DNA of 64,000 bases from Myotis daubentonii (lineage: Eukaryota > Chordata > Mammalia > Chiroptera > Vespertilionidae): contig NC_081847.1 in assembly GCF_963259705.1 (NCBI RefSeq), positions 69,957,754 through 70,021,753 on the forward strand, written 5' to 3'. A program made the translations under genes and the position numbers. Below, one piece after another: positions 33,699-46,995 of this stretch (positions within the stretch are counted from its first letter, which is position 1; the number at the start of each line of letters is the position of its first letter). The notes under the pieces were generated by a model. The model was not told the origin of the DNA and ran no database searches. It saw only the letters and a program-made list of their open reading frames with translations.

Positions 33699-36066
33699 CA
33701 GGAAAGATGCTTCTGACACCATTTCCAGATGAGGAAACTGAAGCTCAAAGAGATAAAGCCACTTGCCCAAGGTCACACAGCTAGTACCCAAATCTGGCCT
33801 TGCTGGCTGTAGAGCTGATGATCCTCCCCGCAGTATTACAGCCAGGGCTGACAATCAAATATTAACAACCAGGACCTCATGAACCCCCAGCAATCAGAAC
33901 TCATTCAGTCCGAGGAGCTGGGGGAGGCGGGTTGTGTGGATCATGAACCCTTCCATTCCTGGATCCGCAGTCCTAGGGGCCTGGGGGAAGAGGCTAGGGC
34001 TCTGGGCCACTTAGATGGCTCAAAGCAGCGCCTGTTACCAATGGGTAGGGAAATATTTCAATATTTAACTACTGGCGCTTCTGTACCAGATGCACACCAG
34101 CTGAACATGAGCCCTGACAACAGTCCCCTCCCTAAAAGACCAGGTGGAGGGCCTAGAGCTAAATATAGCTCCAGCGAGGACACAGGTACAGCGCTCCTCT
34201 GTGAGAACACTACCTGTTCCGCAGCGCTGCTCAAATGTGGCTGCGCACTGGCATCACTAGGATTTTCTTTTGAATAGTGATGCCTGGGTTTCACCCCCAC
34301 ACACACTCACCCTCGAGATTCTGACTTACTTAGTCTGGGGGACAGCCTGAGCACTGGGACTTTTATGCAGCCGGGTTGGAAACACTGCTCTACAGGGCCC
34401 CTGAAACCTGTAAGAGACAAGATTAAGAACCCCTGGTTTGCATCAGTATTTCCCAAGGCTGGGGACTTAAAAAAAAAATATAGATTCTCAAGAGATCTGA
34501 TTCATAATCAGTGAGGCCTGGAAATGGATGTTAGCAAGCTCCCCTGGTTTAGAAATCAGTGGCAGAGACAGCCCCTGAGGTCCGAAGGGCTCAGAGATTC
34601 CACCCCCTCTCCCAGCCCACCCCCAACATAGTTGAAGCAATTGCGAACATTTTGCCAGGAAGCATCCAGAACCGATTTCTGCAGCTCTTCCTTCCCCTGT
34701 GCGTTGGAGACATTGCTTCAAAGAACACGCTCTGAAACACCGCCCAAGATCCCCTCCCGGGAGAGCCATTTTCAAGCGAATTGCTGCAGAGCCTCAGGCC
34801 TGCTCTGATTGCCTTTTCTTCCCATTAATCCTGGGACACCCTCATTTAGATGCGATCTGCATACATTTGCATATTGAGTTCCAGGGCCCCCTCCTCCCGC
34901 CTCCCCACCCCTGTGGCATGTTAGGGGACAATAAAACTAATGTATTCACAAAGCCTGCTGAGATGTGTTTGAACCTCATGCGGCGCTGAGGCTGATACAC
35001 CTGAAGCCAGGCGCCGGGGTGAAGGGAGGATGGCACAGGCCGGGCGTGGGTGCTGCGGGAAGGCTGCAGAGAGGATGCTCTGGAAGCCTCCGGAGCTCTG
35101 GAAGCAGCAGCTTTAGCCCTGCTCCTGATGAGAGGCAATCTGGGATTTCCCCGGTGGGAAAAGATGGGGAGCACCAGTAGATGGGGTGAGGGAGCTCCCC
35201 CTTTCAGGGGGGTGGGTGAGATGCCTTCCCAATCTTAGAAGGGGCCTGGCTTGGGGACCACTTGGAAGCTCTCCAAGGCCCAGCCATGGGGCTCCGTGAA
35301 GAACCTCCCAGGTGACAACGGGTGCAGTGGAAGGAGCTGGGTGCTGGAATCCAACAGACCTGGTTTGAACGGTATGACCCAGGGTAAATGGCTTCCTCCC
35401 TGAACCTCAGCTTCCTCATCTTTGTAACGGGATCGTCAGCTCATTGCCTGGTGATGGGAGCCATGCCTTTATTTGGTTTCCCAGTAATGGAATATCTTTC
35501 CTAGGCTCCTTCTGAGGCTGGGAAGGAATCTGCTAATGGATGCAAGTGGGATGTGGCACTGGGAGCCCAGCAGCCCTGAGAGTGCACATGGGCTGTCCCT
35601 GTGGCATGGTTCTGGCCACTTCCCTTGCCTCCTACTCTGGCATCGAGCCCTCACATCACTGCTGGGAGCCTCCAGAAACCTTCTCAATATCCTTTTGGCT
35701 TAAGTTAGCCCAAAGCAGTTCTGAGTACTTGCAACCAAGGCCCCCAATTGCCACAAGGACCATTCCGTTCCTTCTCCTCAACCACTTAAGAGTCTGGCTG
35801 TGACCACAAACACCACCAGCCCCATTGCCAAAAGCCTCCTGAAGGTCCCAGGGCACTTCCAGTGCAACCTGGTCCAGATCTACTCCTCTCCACCCCTGCT
35901 CCTCCCTCCAGGCAAACTCTCCTGCCTCTATTCATGGCACTCTCTCCTCCCTGGCCTTACTAATTTCCAAACCATCTATCTGGATATAATCCTATAGTTC
36001 GCCCCCTTCCCCCATGTCATCCAAACAGTTGACAACCTGGTTAATCCTCTTAAATCCATCCCCTCA

Positions 36067-36441
36067 GTATCAGTCTGCTAGGGCTTCCATCACAAAGTAC
36101 CACAGACTAGGGGGCTTAAGCAACAGAAATTTATTTTCTCACACTTCTGGAGTCTGGAAGTTTAAGATCAAGGTGAGGACCGGGTTGGCCTGTGTCCCCG
36201 GTTTGTAGATGGTTGTCTTCTCCCTGTATCTTCACGTGGTCTTCCCTCTGTGTGTCTGTGTCCTAATTTCTTCTTCTTATAGAGACCAGTCATACTGGAT
36301 TAGGATCTGCTCTCATGACCTTGTTTTAACCTAATTGCCTCTCTTAAGACCCTATCTCCAAATACCGTCACATTCTGAGGTGCTTCTGGATAGGATTTCA
36401 ACAAATGAATGGGGTGGGGGGCAATTCAGTCCATAACACCC
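36067..36441 (-). mobile_element. MLT1/MaLR-type solo LTR
   Basis: Antisense: reverse strand begins at GTTATGGACTGAATTGCC and ends in the region reverse to CAGTCTGCTAGGGCTTCCAT. Old, non-coding LTR of the ERVL-MaLR class. Confidence 0.7.
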
Positions 36442-37181
36442 TCCATCCTCTGCATTCTCACTGACACTGCTTGAGCTTCAGCCCTCCCACTTCTCGCCTG
36501 GTGGTAAATAGCTTGGCCCTCCAGTACCCAGCACCCACGCTCCAGATGCACATCTTGGTCAGCAATCCCTGACCATGATCAGAAAGCTTCCATAGCTCCC
36601 TACTATCTCCAGAATGAAGACCAAACTCCCTAGCCTGGCATCCGAGGCCCTACAAAGCCTGGCTCCACCTGCTTTCACAATCACCATTGCAATTAGGGCC
36701 AGGGAAAAAGGCAATGTTGGCTAGCACCGTGCTATTCCAAGTATAATTCACGGACCTATAGCATCTGTACCACCTCCTTCGTATGCATCCAGGAGTTTGA
36801 AAGTTCATCCACAGAGGGACTCATAGGAGCAGGACCTGTGGTCACCTGGTTGGCTCAGAACTTGACTTTGTTCCAACAGAACTATTCAATTCACAGGATT
36901 CTGGGATGCACAGCAGATGACAATTCTGAACTAACAAGTGAACTTGACTTCCCAAGGCTATTAAGAATGCCTAACTCACAAGTACTAGTATAATCAAATG
37001 AAAAGGTTGCTGGAGCCAGTGCTCTACTGGGAAAGGCAATGTTCTCCTCTTTCATTTCCCTTTGGCAAACATGTATTGAAGCTTTGAAGAGTGCCAAGCT
37101 GGGTGCTTGGTGGGTGTTGGGCATGTGGAAAGAAAGGAGACATGAGTTTGTCCTGCAAAAGCTCTCAAAACATGAAAGGAG

Positions 37182-39578
37182 ATTCCCGTCAACACAAGGG
37201 ACAGGAGGAGGTGGGAAATTCTGTGCTTCTGAGAGAACCAAGATGGCGGCATAGGTAAACACTGGAAATTGCTGCCTTGCACAACCACTTCAAAAATACA
37301 ACTAAAAGACAAAACGGACATCATCCAGAACCACAGGAAGGCTGACCAAGTGAAAATTCTACAACTAGAAGGAAAGAGAAAAGCACACTGAGACTCAGGA
37401 GGTGCAGAAGTAAAGTGCAGAGGTACGGAGGCGCACGTGAAAAGGGCGCACGTGGAAAGGCTGGCAACTGAGGACGTGGCTGTCTTTTTCAATCGGGAGG
37501 GAGACACAAGCTCCTGACTGCTCTGAACGCCAGTTCTGGGTGAATCTCTGGAGACCCAGACTCATACGGGGAGAAACTGGACTGTCTGGCATCGGGCGGA
37601 ACTCAAGGACGGCTTTCTCTCAGAGGTGCTTGCAGAGATTACCCAGGAACAGTGAGACCTAGAGCAGCCTCTTAGGGCAGGGCTGAGGATCACCCATAGC
37701 TGTTTGCTCCAGCCTGTTGATTCCCTGACCACCACCCCCCCCCCCGCCCCAAGCTGTGCCCAGAGCCTTTTGCATATGAATGTCCTGGCCCTTTGCAATC
37801 TAAAATTACCTAACTAACTGCAGCTGGATCAGAGAGACCCAGAACATCCAAAAGAAGGCCCAAGGCCCCACAGCAGCTTGCATTGCTTCACAGTTGGGCC
37901 TCATCTGGGCACCCCAAACAAGGAAAAGGAATCTGCAGATCTCTCTGTAGCTCCTGCTGGGTAGCCTCAGGCAGAGGCTAAATTAGCACCTCCTTAGAGA
38001 TCCAAGAGCCAGTGTACCCAGTGGTCAGAGTGGGACCATCCAGATTACAACTCCTCAGATCCATAAGGGACACACTCAGGGGGCAGACTCAGTGAGCACC
38101 AAAGCCCCACTGAAGCAAGTCTTGCCCCAGAAGGGTGTCTCCAGCACAGAAGTTCTTCCACCATAACCACAGCTGATTCTCACAGCCAATTGGCCTGGAG
38201 GTCAATTCCTCCCAGTGAAACCTACAAGAGTCAAGGCTTAACTACAACAAGACTTTGCACACAGCCCACAAAGGGTGCACCAAGAGTGTCCTCCTCAGGT
38301 AACTGGGGAGGCTGAGTCACTGGGCCCTATAGGACACCTAGCACAGAAAACCATTCTATCAACACAGGGAAGCAGCCAAAATGTGAAGACAAAGAAACAG
38401 GTCACAAATGACAGAAATGGAGGAAAGCAAACTACTGGATATAGAGTTCAAAACCACACTTATAAGGTTTTTCAAGAATTTTCTAGAAACCACCGATAAA
38501 TTTAGTGAGACCCTCAAGGATATGAAAAAGGACCAACTAGAAATTAAGCATACACTGACTGAAATAAAGAATATTATACAGAGACCCAACAGCAGACTAG
38601 AGGATCGCAAGAATCAAGTCAAAGATTTGAAATATGAAGAAGCAAAAAACACCCAACCAGAAAAACAAAAAGAAAAAAGAATCCAAAAATATGAAGATAG
38701 TGTAAGGAACCTCTGGGACAGCTTCAAGCGTACCAACATCCGAATTATAGGGGTGCCAGAAGAAGAGAGAGAGCAAGATATTAAAAACCTATTTGAAGAA
38801 ATAATGACAGAAAACTTCCCCTACCTGGTGAAAGAAATAGACTTACAAGTCCAGGAAGCGCAGAGAACCCCAAACAAAAGGAATCCAAAGAGGACCACAC
38901 CAAGACACATCATAATTAAAATGCCAAGAGCAAAAGACAAAGAGAGAATCTTAAAAGCAGCAAGAGAAAAACAGTTAGTTACCTACAAGGGAGTACCCGT
39001 ACGACTGTCAGCTGATTTCTCAACAGAAACTATGCAGGCCAGAAGGGAGTGGCAAGAAATATTCAAAGTGATGAATAGCAAGAACCTACAACCAAGATTA
39101 CTTTATCCAGCAAAGCTATCATTCAGAATTAAAGGTCAGATAAAGAGCTTCACAGATAAGAAAAAGCTAAAGGAGTTCATCACCACCAAACCAGTATTAT
39201 ATGAAATGCTGAAAGGTATCCTTTAAGAAGAGGAAGAAGAAGAAAAAGGTAAAGATAAAAATTGAACAATAAGTACATGTCTATCAACAAGTGAATCTAA
39301 AAATCAAGTGAATAAATAATTTGATGAACAGAATAAACTGGTGAGTATAATACAAACAGGGGCATAGAAAGGGAGTGGACTGACAATCCTCGGGGGAAAG
39401 GGGTGTGGGGGGTGAGGGAAGAGACTGGACAAAAATCATACACCTATGGATGAGGACAGTGGGGGGGGGGGGTAAGGGCAGAGGGTGGGGTGGGAACCGG
39501 GTGGAGGGGAGCTATGGGGGGAAAAAGAGGAACAACTGTAATAATCTGAACAATAAAGATTTAATTTAAAAAAAAAAC
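37182..39578 (+). mobile_element. HAL1 (half-L1) retrotransposon, apparently complete
   Basis: 2.4-kb LINE-like element flanked by a perfect 12-bp duplication ACATGAAAGGAG (37170-37181, 39579-39590). Order: 5' leader with CAAGATGGCGGC (37239-37250, YY1-like as in L1 promoters), a single ORF1 (38408-39226), a G-rich 3' UTR, AATAAA and a poly(A) end near 39,578. There is no room for, or trace of, an ORF2 (endonuclease/reverse transcriptase). This is the defining HAL1 structure. It would depend on L1 enzymes in trans. Confidence 0.85.
38408..39226 (+). CDS. HAL1 ORF1p, L1-type RNA-binding protein, intact
   Basis: 272-residue open frame without stop or frameshift. L1 ORF1 proteins bind element RNA as trimers and act as nucleic-acid chaperones in retrotransposition. 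An N-terminal charged helical region (about residues 20-95, likely coiled coil) is followed by the RRM ([11 protein letters not shown] at about 112-122; [19 protein letters not shown]) and the C-terminal domain ([20 protein letters not shown], then LYPAKLSFR). It is shorter than human L1 ORF1p (338 residues), mostly at the N-terminus. The start is the first Met in frame, [15 protein letters not shown]. No reverse transcriptase frame follows before the poly(A). Integrity suggests a young copy. Expression is unknown. Confidence 0.85.
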   Translation: MTEMEESKLLDIEFKTTLIRFFKNFLETTDKFSETLKDMKKDQLEIKHTLTEIKNIIQRPNSRLEDRKNQVKDLKYEEAKNTQPEKQKEKRIQKYEDSVRNLWDSFKRTNIRIIGVPEEEREQDIKNLFEEIMTENFPYLVKEIDLQVQEAQRTPNKRNPKRTTPRHIIIKMPRAKDKERILKAAREKQLVTYKGVPVRLSADFSTETMQARREWQEIFKVMNSKNLQPRLLYPAKLSFRIKGQIKSFTDKKKLKEFITTKPVLYEMLKGIL

Positions 39579-41238
39579 ACATGAAAGGAGTCAGACCATA
39601 AAGACATGCACTCAACAACCATTGCCTATGACAGCCCACCCTCCCACTCTATTCCTCCATCCCTCCAACCTCAGTCCTTAGAACATGCCATGCTTTGGCC
39701 TCTGGCCCTTTGCACTCTCCATTCCCCCTGCCTCAAACCCTTCCCAGGCCTCCCATCTCTGCCCTCCCCCGTGTCTGGCTAAATCTTATTCATCTTTTAG
39801 GTTTCAGCTGAGATGTCATTTCTCCCAGGAAAATGCTGCTGACCACCCCAACCTGAGAAGGAGGCTCTTCCGTGTTCCCATGCACCCCCTCAGCCAACCA
39901 CTTCCCTTCTTGTGGCATTTTTCACAATTCAGAGTGAATTTCCTGTCTATTCACCTATCTCTCCCTGCAAGCTGAGGTTATTATGAGGACAGGGACCTTA
40001 TCTGCTCTGTTTACTGTATTTGCAGGTATTTCTTAAACATAGAAAAGCAGTAGTAATACTAGTCAGCTTTTTTAATTTAGCTCATAATAAGTGCCAGGCA
40101 CTGACATAAGTATTTATATGTACAAGTATTAACTCATTTAATCGTGAGGTGGGTGCTATTTTTTCCATTTCACAGGTGAAGGAAGAGAAGCACAGAGAAA
40201 TTAAGTAAATTGCCCAAAGTAACACAGCTTGTAAGTGGCAGTGGAGGGATTCAAACCCAGGTAGTCTGGCTCCAGAGTCCATATTGGAAGAGGGGGTGAT
40301 TAATTCTATTGGGGAGAGGTAAAAGGTCAGGGGAGGCTTTATCAGAAATAACATCTTCTATTTTAAAATTCAAAAAAAAAAAAAAAGAAATAACATCTGA
40401 ACCAGGTTTTGAAGAGTGAAGAGGAGTTTGCCACCTGGGCAAGGAGCAGGGCTTTGCAGCCTTGGCCTCCTCCCATGACTACCTTTCAATGCAAAAGCAT
40501 CTTCCTGAGGGGCAAATGGAAAGCAGTGGGCAGGACTGGCCAATGAGGCTTAGACAGGGAGAATGCCTTAGATGGCATCCAGTTTCAGCCTGAGTCACCC
40601 ATGGGTGGGGCGAGGCAGGTTACACATACCCTAGAGCTCTGCTCCTTCTGTCCCTGCGTGGGTAAGGACACTCCCCTGCCTTTTCCTCTTGCACTAAGAT
40701 TTGAGGCTGAACCATGCCCCCCTTCTTGTAGGGATTGGCTCACCACCTCAGAAGGAAAATCCCAGCAAACACCCCTTGGGTCAGGTGCAGGCCCAAAGCA
40801 GACCTGCAGCCTCTGAGGGCAGTGGGGAGTTTCCTCAAAACCCTACTCGGCCTATCCTCAGCCTGACCTCTCAAACTCTGGGAGCCACCCCTGACTCAGG
40901 AGGCCCCCAACTCTTAAAGCTCCAGACCTTTTTAAGAGACTGGCTCTCAAGGGAATTCCAGGATGTAAGTACAGATGAAGAGGAGGTGCTTCACAGCACC
41001 ATCTGCCCTGACCCTGTCCCTGGGAGAGCCCTGAGCCTGACCTAGCCCTGCCACCTCTTTCTACTGTTGGGATAACTGAAGCCCGGAGGAGGGAAGAGAC
41101 TTGCCATTGGCTGGATGAAACTCGGGTCTCCTGAGTCCGACCAGCACTCTTCTCACTAAACAGCCCCATCTCTTCTGTCCTCTCTGTCCTGGCCTTTCAA
41201 ATTGACCTGGAAGACTCTACCAGGCACCTTCATGCATA

Positions 41239-41264
41239 CCATTCATTCATTCATTCATTCATTC
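41239..41264 (+). repeat. (ATTC)n short tandem repeat
   Basis: About six tetranucleotide units inside an L2-like context. Confidence 0.85.
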
Positions 41265-41935
41265 TGCAAACCCTTACTAGTCTCCTTCTAAATGTCAGAC
41301 ACTGAGCTGGGCCCCTGACCTCAGGGGATGACAAACTGATGTGTAAGGCAAACACATTCGCAGACTTTTACAATCCACTCTGATTAAGCCACAGCGGAGA
41401 CCTTTCGTCACCTTATTCTCAGGGTAGACGCACAGAATATACCGTATGTATGGACCACTGAAGAAGGAGTGACATGGGGATGGTGGCTGACAGGGTGAGA
41501 GGGCTGAGTTAGACTTCAGAGCTTCTCCTCAACCTCTCTGTGCCCCCATCACTCAGCACCTCCTCCGTGACCATGGGCTGAGGACAAGAGACCTCAACCC
41601 CCAGCTGTGTTGGTTGATCTAGACCTGGGCTGTCTGTCCTGATGGCCATGGGGCCTGTGTGCATGTTTCAATTTAAATTAATGAAAATGGGATAAAATTT
41701 AAAATTCAGTTCCTCAGTTTTGCTAGTCACATGTGGCAACCATACTGAGCAGCACAAGTCATAGATCATTGGCGGCATCCAGAAAGTTCTTGTGAACCAT
41801 GATGCTAGTCCATAGCAGCGACTCACCTTTTGAATTCGAACGTATTTGGGAATTGACAGGAAATTGCCAAGTCTTCATTTTGCCAGAAAAAATTTAAAGC
41901 AGTAATAATGTTTTTTTTTTTAAATGGTCTGGCCG

Positions 41936-42150
41936 ATGTGGCTCAGTGGTTGACCACTGACCTATGAACCCTCCTGGTCACAGTTCAATTCCAGGTCAGG
42001 GCACATGTTGGGGTTGCATACTCCATCCAATTCCCAGTCAGAGGCATGCAGGAGATAGCCAATCAACGATTCTCTGTCACCACTGATGTTTCTATCACCT
42101 TCTCTCTCTTCCTCCCTGAATTCAACAGAAATACATAGATTTAAAAACAA
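41936..42150 (+). mobile_element. Ves SINE
   Basis: Diverged element: head CTGGCCGATGTGGCTCAGTG, body CATGCAGGAGATAGCCAATC. A/T-rich tail. Confidence 0.8.
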
Positions 42151-42422
42151 AACATGAACACTAAAAGTAATATGAAAGTTTTTATTAGGGCTGGGGTTTA
42201 AAATAGCCACATTAAGGGATATCCATGGAACAACTGGAGAATATTGATTGTGTATTGGATAATTGTATTGTGGTTATGGAGGAGACTGCCTGTTATTTGG
42301 AGGATTTAGGGGTGAAATATGAGGATGTCTGCAGTTAACTCCCTTGTGTCTGAGGGAGAAAAACATTTTACATATACTAGTATGTGTGTGTGTGTGTGTG
42401 TGTGTCTGTGTGTGTGTGTGTA

Positions 42423-42850
<428 letters not shown>

Positions 42851-43047
42851 GGGGTGAGCAAATGTGTCCCTATGTTAACAACTCATGAACCTAGGTGAAT
42901 CTTATAGGAAGTTTGAGAATTTTTCAAAATAAAAGTTGGGGGGAATAAGAAGTGAAGACAGTGGTTACTCCACTGCCCAGCAGATCATGAGGGCTCCTGC
43001 AGGGCTGCGCTGGTGCTCCAGTTCTTGACGTGGGATGCTGGTTACAT

Positions 43048-43448
43048 GATATTGTAATGGGTCGAATTGTGCCTCTCTCCCCGGCAATCTATGAATGTCA
43101 CCTTATTTGGAAAAAGGGTCTTTGTAGCTGTAATTAAGTTAAGGATCCTGAGATGAGATCATTCTGTATTAGAATGGGCCCTAAACCCATTGGTGACCTT
43201 ATCGGAGACCCAGAGGAGAAGGTTGTGTGAAGATGGAGGCAGAGATATTGGAGTGATGCAACCACAAGCCAAGGAACTGCTGGAGCCCCCAGAAGCTGGA
43301 CGAGTCCAGGAAGGATTCTCCCCCAGAGCCTTCGGGGTGTATGGTCCTGCTGACACCCTGACTTCAGGCTTCTCTCCTCCAAAACTAAGAGAATAACTTT
43401 CTGTTGTTTTAGGTCACCAGGTTTGTGGTACTTTGTTACAACAGCCCT
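43048..43448 (+). mobile_element. MLT1/MaLR-like LTR, sense
   Basis: Phrases TGGGTCGAATTGTGCCTCTC, CTTTCTGTTGTTTTAGGTCA and GTGGTACTTTGTTACAACAG are those of the MaLR LTRs seen antisense at 36 kb. Non-coding. Confidence 0.6.
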
Positions 43449-43784
43449 AGGTGTTCCAGGGTGTTCACTTAGTGGCAATTCATCAAGCTGTACCCTTATG
43501 ATTTGTGTACATTTCTCTACGCATGTTATACTCCTTAAAAAATGTACTGAAAAAATAAATAAACCAGAATGACTATCTATTATCAGCATTCATTTTAAAA
43601 ATTTAAAGGCCTAGTAAGGACATAATCTCAAAATAAAAGATAGGCCCTTAAAATGAAATTTCACTTTATGATACTCTTTTCCTTCCTTTTGCTAAGAATC
43701 CGCAAACATAGCCATTCTAGCTCAGCACCAGCTGCAGATCAGCTACATCAGAATCCCTTGGGGAGTTTTGAAAAATACAGAATC

Positions 43785-44130
43785 CCAGACAGAGAGGTCA
43801 CGAAGACAAGATAGAGAGTCCAGAAATAGACCCAAATACATGTGGGAATTTAGTATATGCTAAAGGTGGCATTTCAATTTAGTGGGGGAAGACAGATTAT
43901 TCAATATGGTGTTGGTTCAATTGGCTAGCCACCTGGAAAAAAATAAAGCTGTACCTCTACCTCATTCTATTCACCAAAATAAATTCCAGATGGATGAAAC
44001 TTTTAATTAAGGGGAAAAACACCCTAAAAGGACATCATGAGAATATAAGGCGTTTTCTTCTTATAATCTTGAGGTAAGAATTGCCTTTAACAAACATTTA
44101 CTCAATACTTATTCTCTAACTTTGCTTGGT
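43785..44130 (+). mobile_element. L1 ORF2 fragment
   Basis: Degraded C-terminal ORF2 sequence (AATAGACCCAAATACATGTG, AAATTCCAGATGGATGAAAC). Frame broken. L1 3' UTR pieces continue at about 44,480-44,820. Confidence 0.6.
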
Positions 44131-44255
44131 GCTGGAGATGGAGACAAGCGGAGGTGCTTGCCTTCTAGAACTCAAGCTGGTGCGGGTGATCTAGAACAGT
44201 GGTTCCCAAGTTTTAAGATTTCACTGTTACGAATAATTTAATAATTTTTGTTTGC

Positions 44256-44477
44256 TTTTTTTAAAAAAATATATTTTGTTGATTTTTTACAGAGAGGAAG
44301 GGAGAGAGATAGAAAGTTAGAAACATCGATGAGAGAGAAACATCGATCAGCTGCCTCCTGCACATCTCCTACTGGGGATATGCCCGCAACCCAGGTACAT
44401 GCCCTTGACCGGAATCGAACCTGGGACCTTTCAGTCTGCAGGCCGACGCTCTATCCACTGAGCCAAACCGGTTTCAG
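44256..44477 (-). mobile_element. Ves SINE
   Basis: Antisense; reverse head GGTTTGGCTCAGTGGATAGA and box B GGTTCGATTCC well kept. One of the least diverged Ves copies here. Confidence 0.88.
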
Positions 44478-44849
44478 CATGCTTTTTAATAATCTCAGAG
44501 TGGGGGGAAGCAAGTTTATATGCACAATGCATGATCGCAAAGCAGTTATAAAAAAGGATTCATACATTTCATTAGGTAAAACCAGATGGTCAAAAACAAC
44601 AAAACAAGAATAGCCTTGATGGGAAGGGGCGTGGGGATGAAGACAGATTGCTTGATGAGTGTGAGGTTTCCTTTTGGGGGGATAAAAAATGTTTTGGAAC
44701 TAGTTAGAGGTGGTGATTGTGCAACATTATGAATGTACTAAATACTACTGAATTGTGAACTTGAAAAAAAACACTTTTAAATGATTAATTTTGTTATGTG
44801 AATTTCACTTCAATGAAAAAATAAATAGGAATACAAATTTTGAAATCAA

Positions 44850-46289
44850 CTTTTAAAAACCTTTAAGTGCCTCACTGGGAAAAATTTTAACGTAAGGGGA
44901 AGATAAGAATTCATTTCTCTAATATACAAAGAGTTCTGACAAATCAATAAGGCAAAGATAAACAATCAGTGTTGGTAAGGACATGGAGCAACAGACAACC
45001 TCATTTATCATTGGTAAGAATGTAAATTGGCATAAACTCTGATAATGTAATTTGGAAATAATTTAAATGGACAGAACTTTTGACCCAGCAATTTCACTGC
45101 TGAGATCCTTCTCTTACAGATATCCTATCTAATAAAAGAGAAAAATGGTAATTGGCGTACGACGATACCCTTTTCATTGGCTAATCAGGGCTATATGCAA
45201 ATTAACTGCCAACTAAGATTGGCAGTTAACTGCCAGCTAAGATTGGCAGTTAACTGCCAACAAGATGGCAGTTAATTTGCATATGTAGGCACAATGCAGG
45301 GAGGCGAAAGGGAAAGCAGGAAGAAGCCCCCTGCCACTGACAGTGATCGGAAACCCAGGGGGGAGCTAAGAGCTGGGGGGCAGGGCAAAAGCGGCCCTGG
45401 GGCCGCCTTGGCCCTGCCCCCCAGCCATGATCGGAGAATCAGGCGCCTTTTCCACCCTGGCCAGTGATAGCAGGAAGTAGGGGTGGAGCCAGCGATGGGA
45501 GCTGGGCACGGTCGAAGCTGGCAGTCCCAGGAGCTAGGGGTCCCTTGCCTGGGCCTAAAGCGAAGCCCACGATCGTGGGGCCGCTGCAGCTGCGGGTCCC
45601 CGCTGCCCGAGCCGGACGCCTCAGCCAGAGGCATTAGGCCTGGGCAGGGGCGGAGCCTGCAACGCGGGGAGGTGGGGGTTCCCTGCCCAGGCCTGACACC
45701 TCTGCCAGAGGCCTCAGGCCTGGTCAAGGGGCCGATCCAGTGATTGGTGATCGGAGGGTGATGAGGGTCAACTCCTCTGGCCGAGGCATCAGGCCTGGGT
45801 GGGGGGCGGAGCCGGGGATTGGGGGGATATGATGGTCCCCTTGCCCAGGCCTGAAGCCTGGGTCAGAGGCGTCAGGCTTGGGCGGGGGGTGGAGCCAGCG
45901 ATCAGAGGGAGATGGGGGTACCCTGCCCAGGCATGATTCCTGGGCCAGAGGCCTCAGGCCTGGGCGGGGGCCAGAGCCAGTGATCAGGGGGAGATGGGGG
46001 TCCCCTGTCCATGCCTGATACCTCTGGCGGAGGCGTCAGGCCTGGGCAAGGGGCCGATCAGGCGATCGGAGGGTGATGGGGGTCTACGCCTCTGGCTGAG
46101 GCATCAGGCCTGGGCTGGGGGCAGAACCAGTGATGGGGGGAAATGAGGGTCCCCTGCCCAGGCCTGACACCTCTGTCAGAGGCGTCAGGCCTGGGCAAGG
46201 GGCCGATCCTGCGATTGGAGGGTGATGGGGGTCAACGCCTGAGGGCTCCCAGTATGTGAGAGGGAGCAGGCTGGGCTGAGGGACACTCC

Positions 46290-46343
<54 letters not shown>

Positions 46344-46620
46344 AGTGCACGAATTTCGTGCACCGGGCCCCTAGTACTTACATAAGTGTTCATTGTACTA
46401 TGCTGGCAACTCAAGCAAACATATAGGTTCAAAGGTATTTTTTGCAGCACTATTTATAATAGCAAACAACCTAAGTGCTCATCAGTGGGGAACTGGTTAA
46501 ACATAGTACATCTCTGGGTAGTGGATCCTACTCAGATGTATCTATGTGTGCTTAGGGAAAACTATTCAGACAAGAACTATTAAGGGTGTATTTGGGGGGA
46601 CGGGTGTCCACAACACTTAG
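44850..46620 (+). mobile_element. L1 fragment split by a Helitron
   Basis: L1 sequence (ACCCAGCAATTTCACTGCTG) stops at 45,122 and resumes at 46,375 (GCAGCACTATTTATAATAGC), which fixes the Helitron borders. Confidence 0.6.
45123..46374 (+). mobile_element. Non-autonomous Helitron (HeliBat type), 1252 bp
   Basis: Starts TCCTATCTAATAAAAGAG between host A and T; ends GTGCACGAATTTCGTGCAC hairpin, then CACCGGGCCCCTAG. Interior: a palindrome-rich segment at 45,196-45,290, a unique GC-rich piece, a minisatellite of about 80-90-bp units at roughly 45,640-46,240, and a (CA)n run at 46,293-46,341. No Rep/helicase coding. Confidence 0.9.
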
Positions 46621-46780
46621 TATTATATATCCAGTGTGTGCAGACCTTTAAAATTTTTCTGGAGGGTACACAAGTAGCCGATAACAGTAGTTATGTATAG
46701 AAAGTCACACTCAAGATTGGGGGACAAGGAGAGAGATTTTTTACCTAAACTTCATATCTTTTCATACTTCTTGAATTTTT

Positions 46781-46995
46781 AAAAAAAAAGATATTTTATT
46801 GATTTTTCCACAGAAAGGAGGGGAGAGAGATAGTGAGAAACATCTATGAGAGAGAAACATTGATCAGCTGCCTCCCGCATGCCTCCTACTGGGGATATGC
46901 CCGCAACCAAGGTACATGCCCTTGACCAGAATCGAACCCGGGACCCTTGAGTCCACAGGCCGACACTCAATCCACTGAGCCAAACCGGTCAGGGC
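46781..46995 (-). mobile_element. Ves SINE
   Basis: Perfect 14-bp duplication CTTCTTGAATTTTT at 46767-46780 and 46996-47009. Antisense. Confidence 0.92.

Noticed and set aside
37182..39578. Truncated standard L1
   Set aside because: 5' leader, ORF1 and a poly(A) end within matching target duplications with no ORF2 remnant fit a HAL1 better than an internal deletion, although a deletion cannot be wholly excluded.
45272..46350. Several open frames inside the Helitron
   Set aside because: They arise from the repetitive minisatellite; no Rep or helicase motifs, element is non-autonomous.
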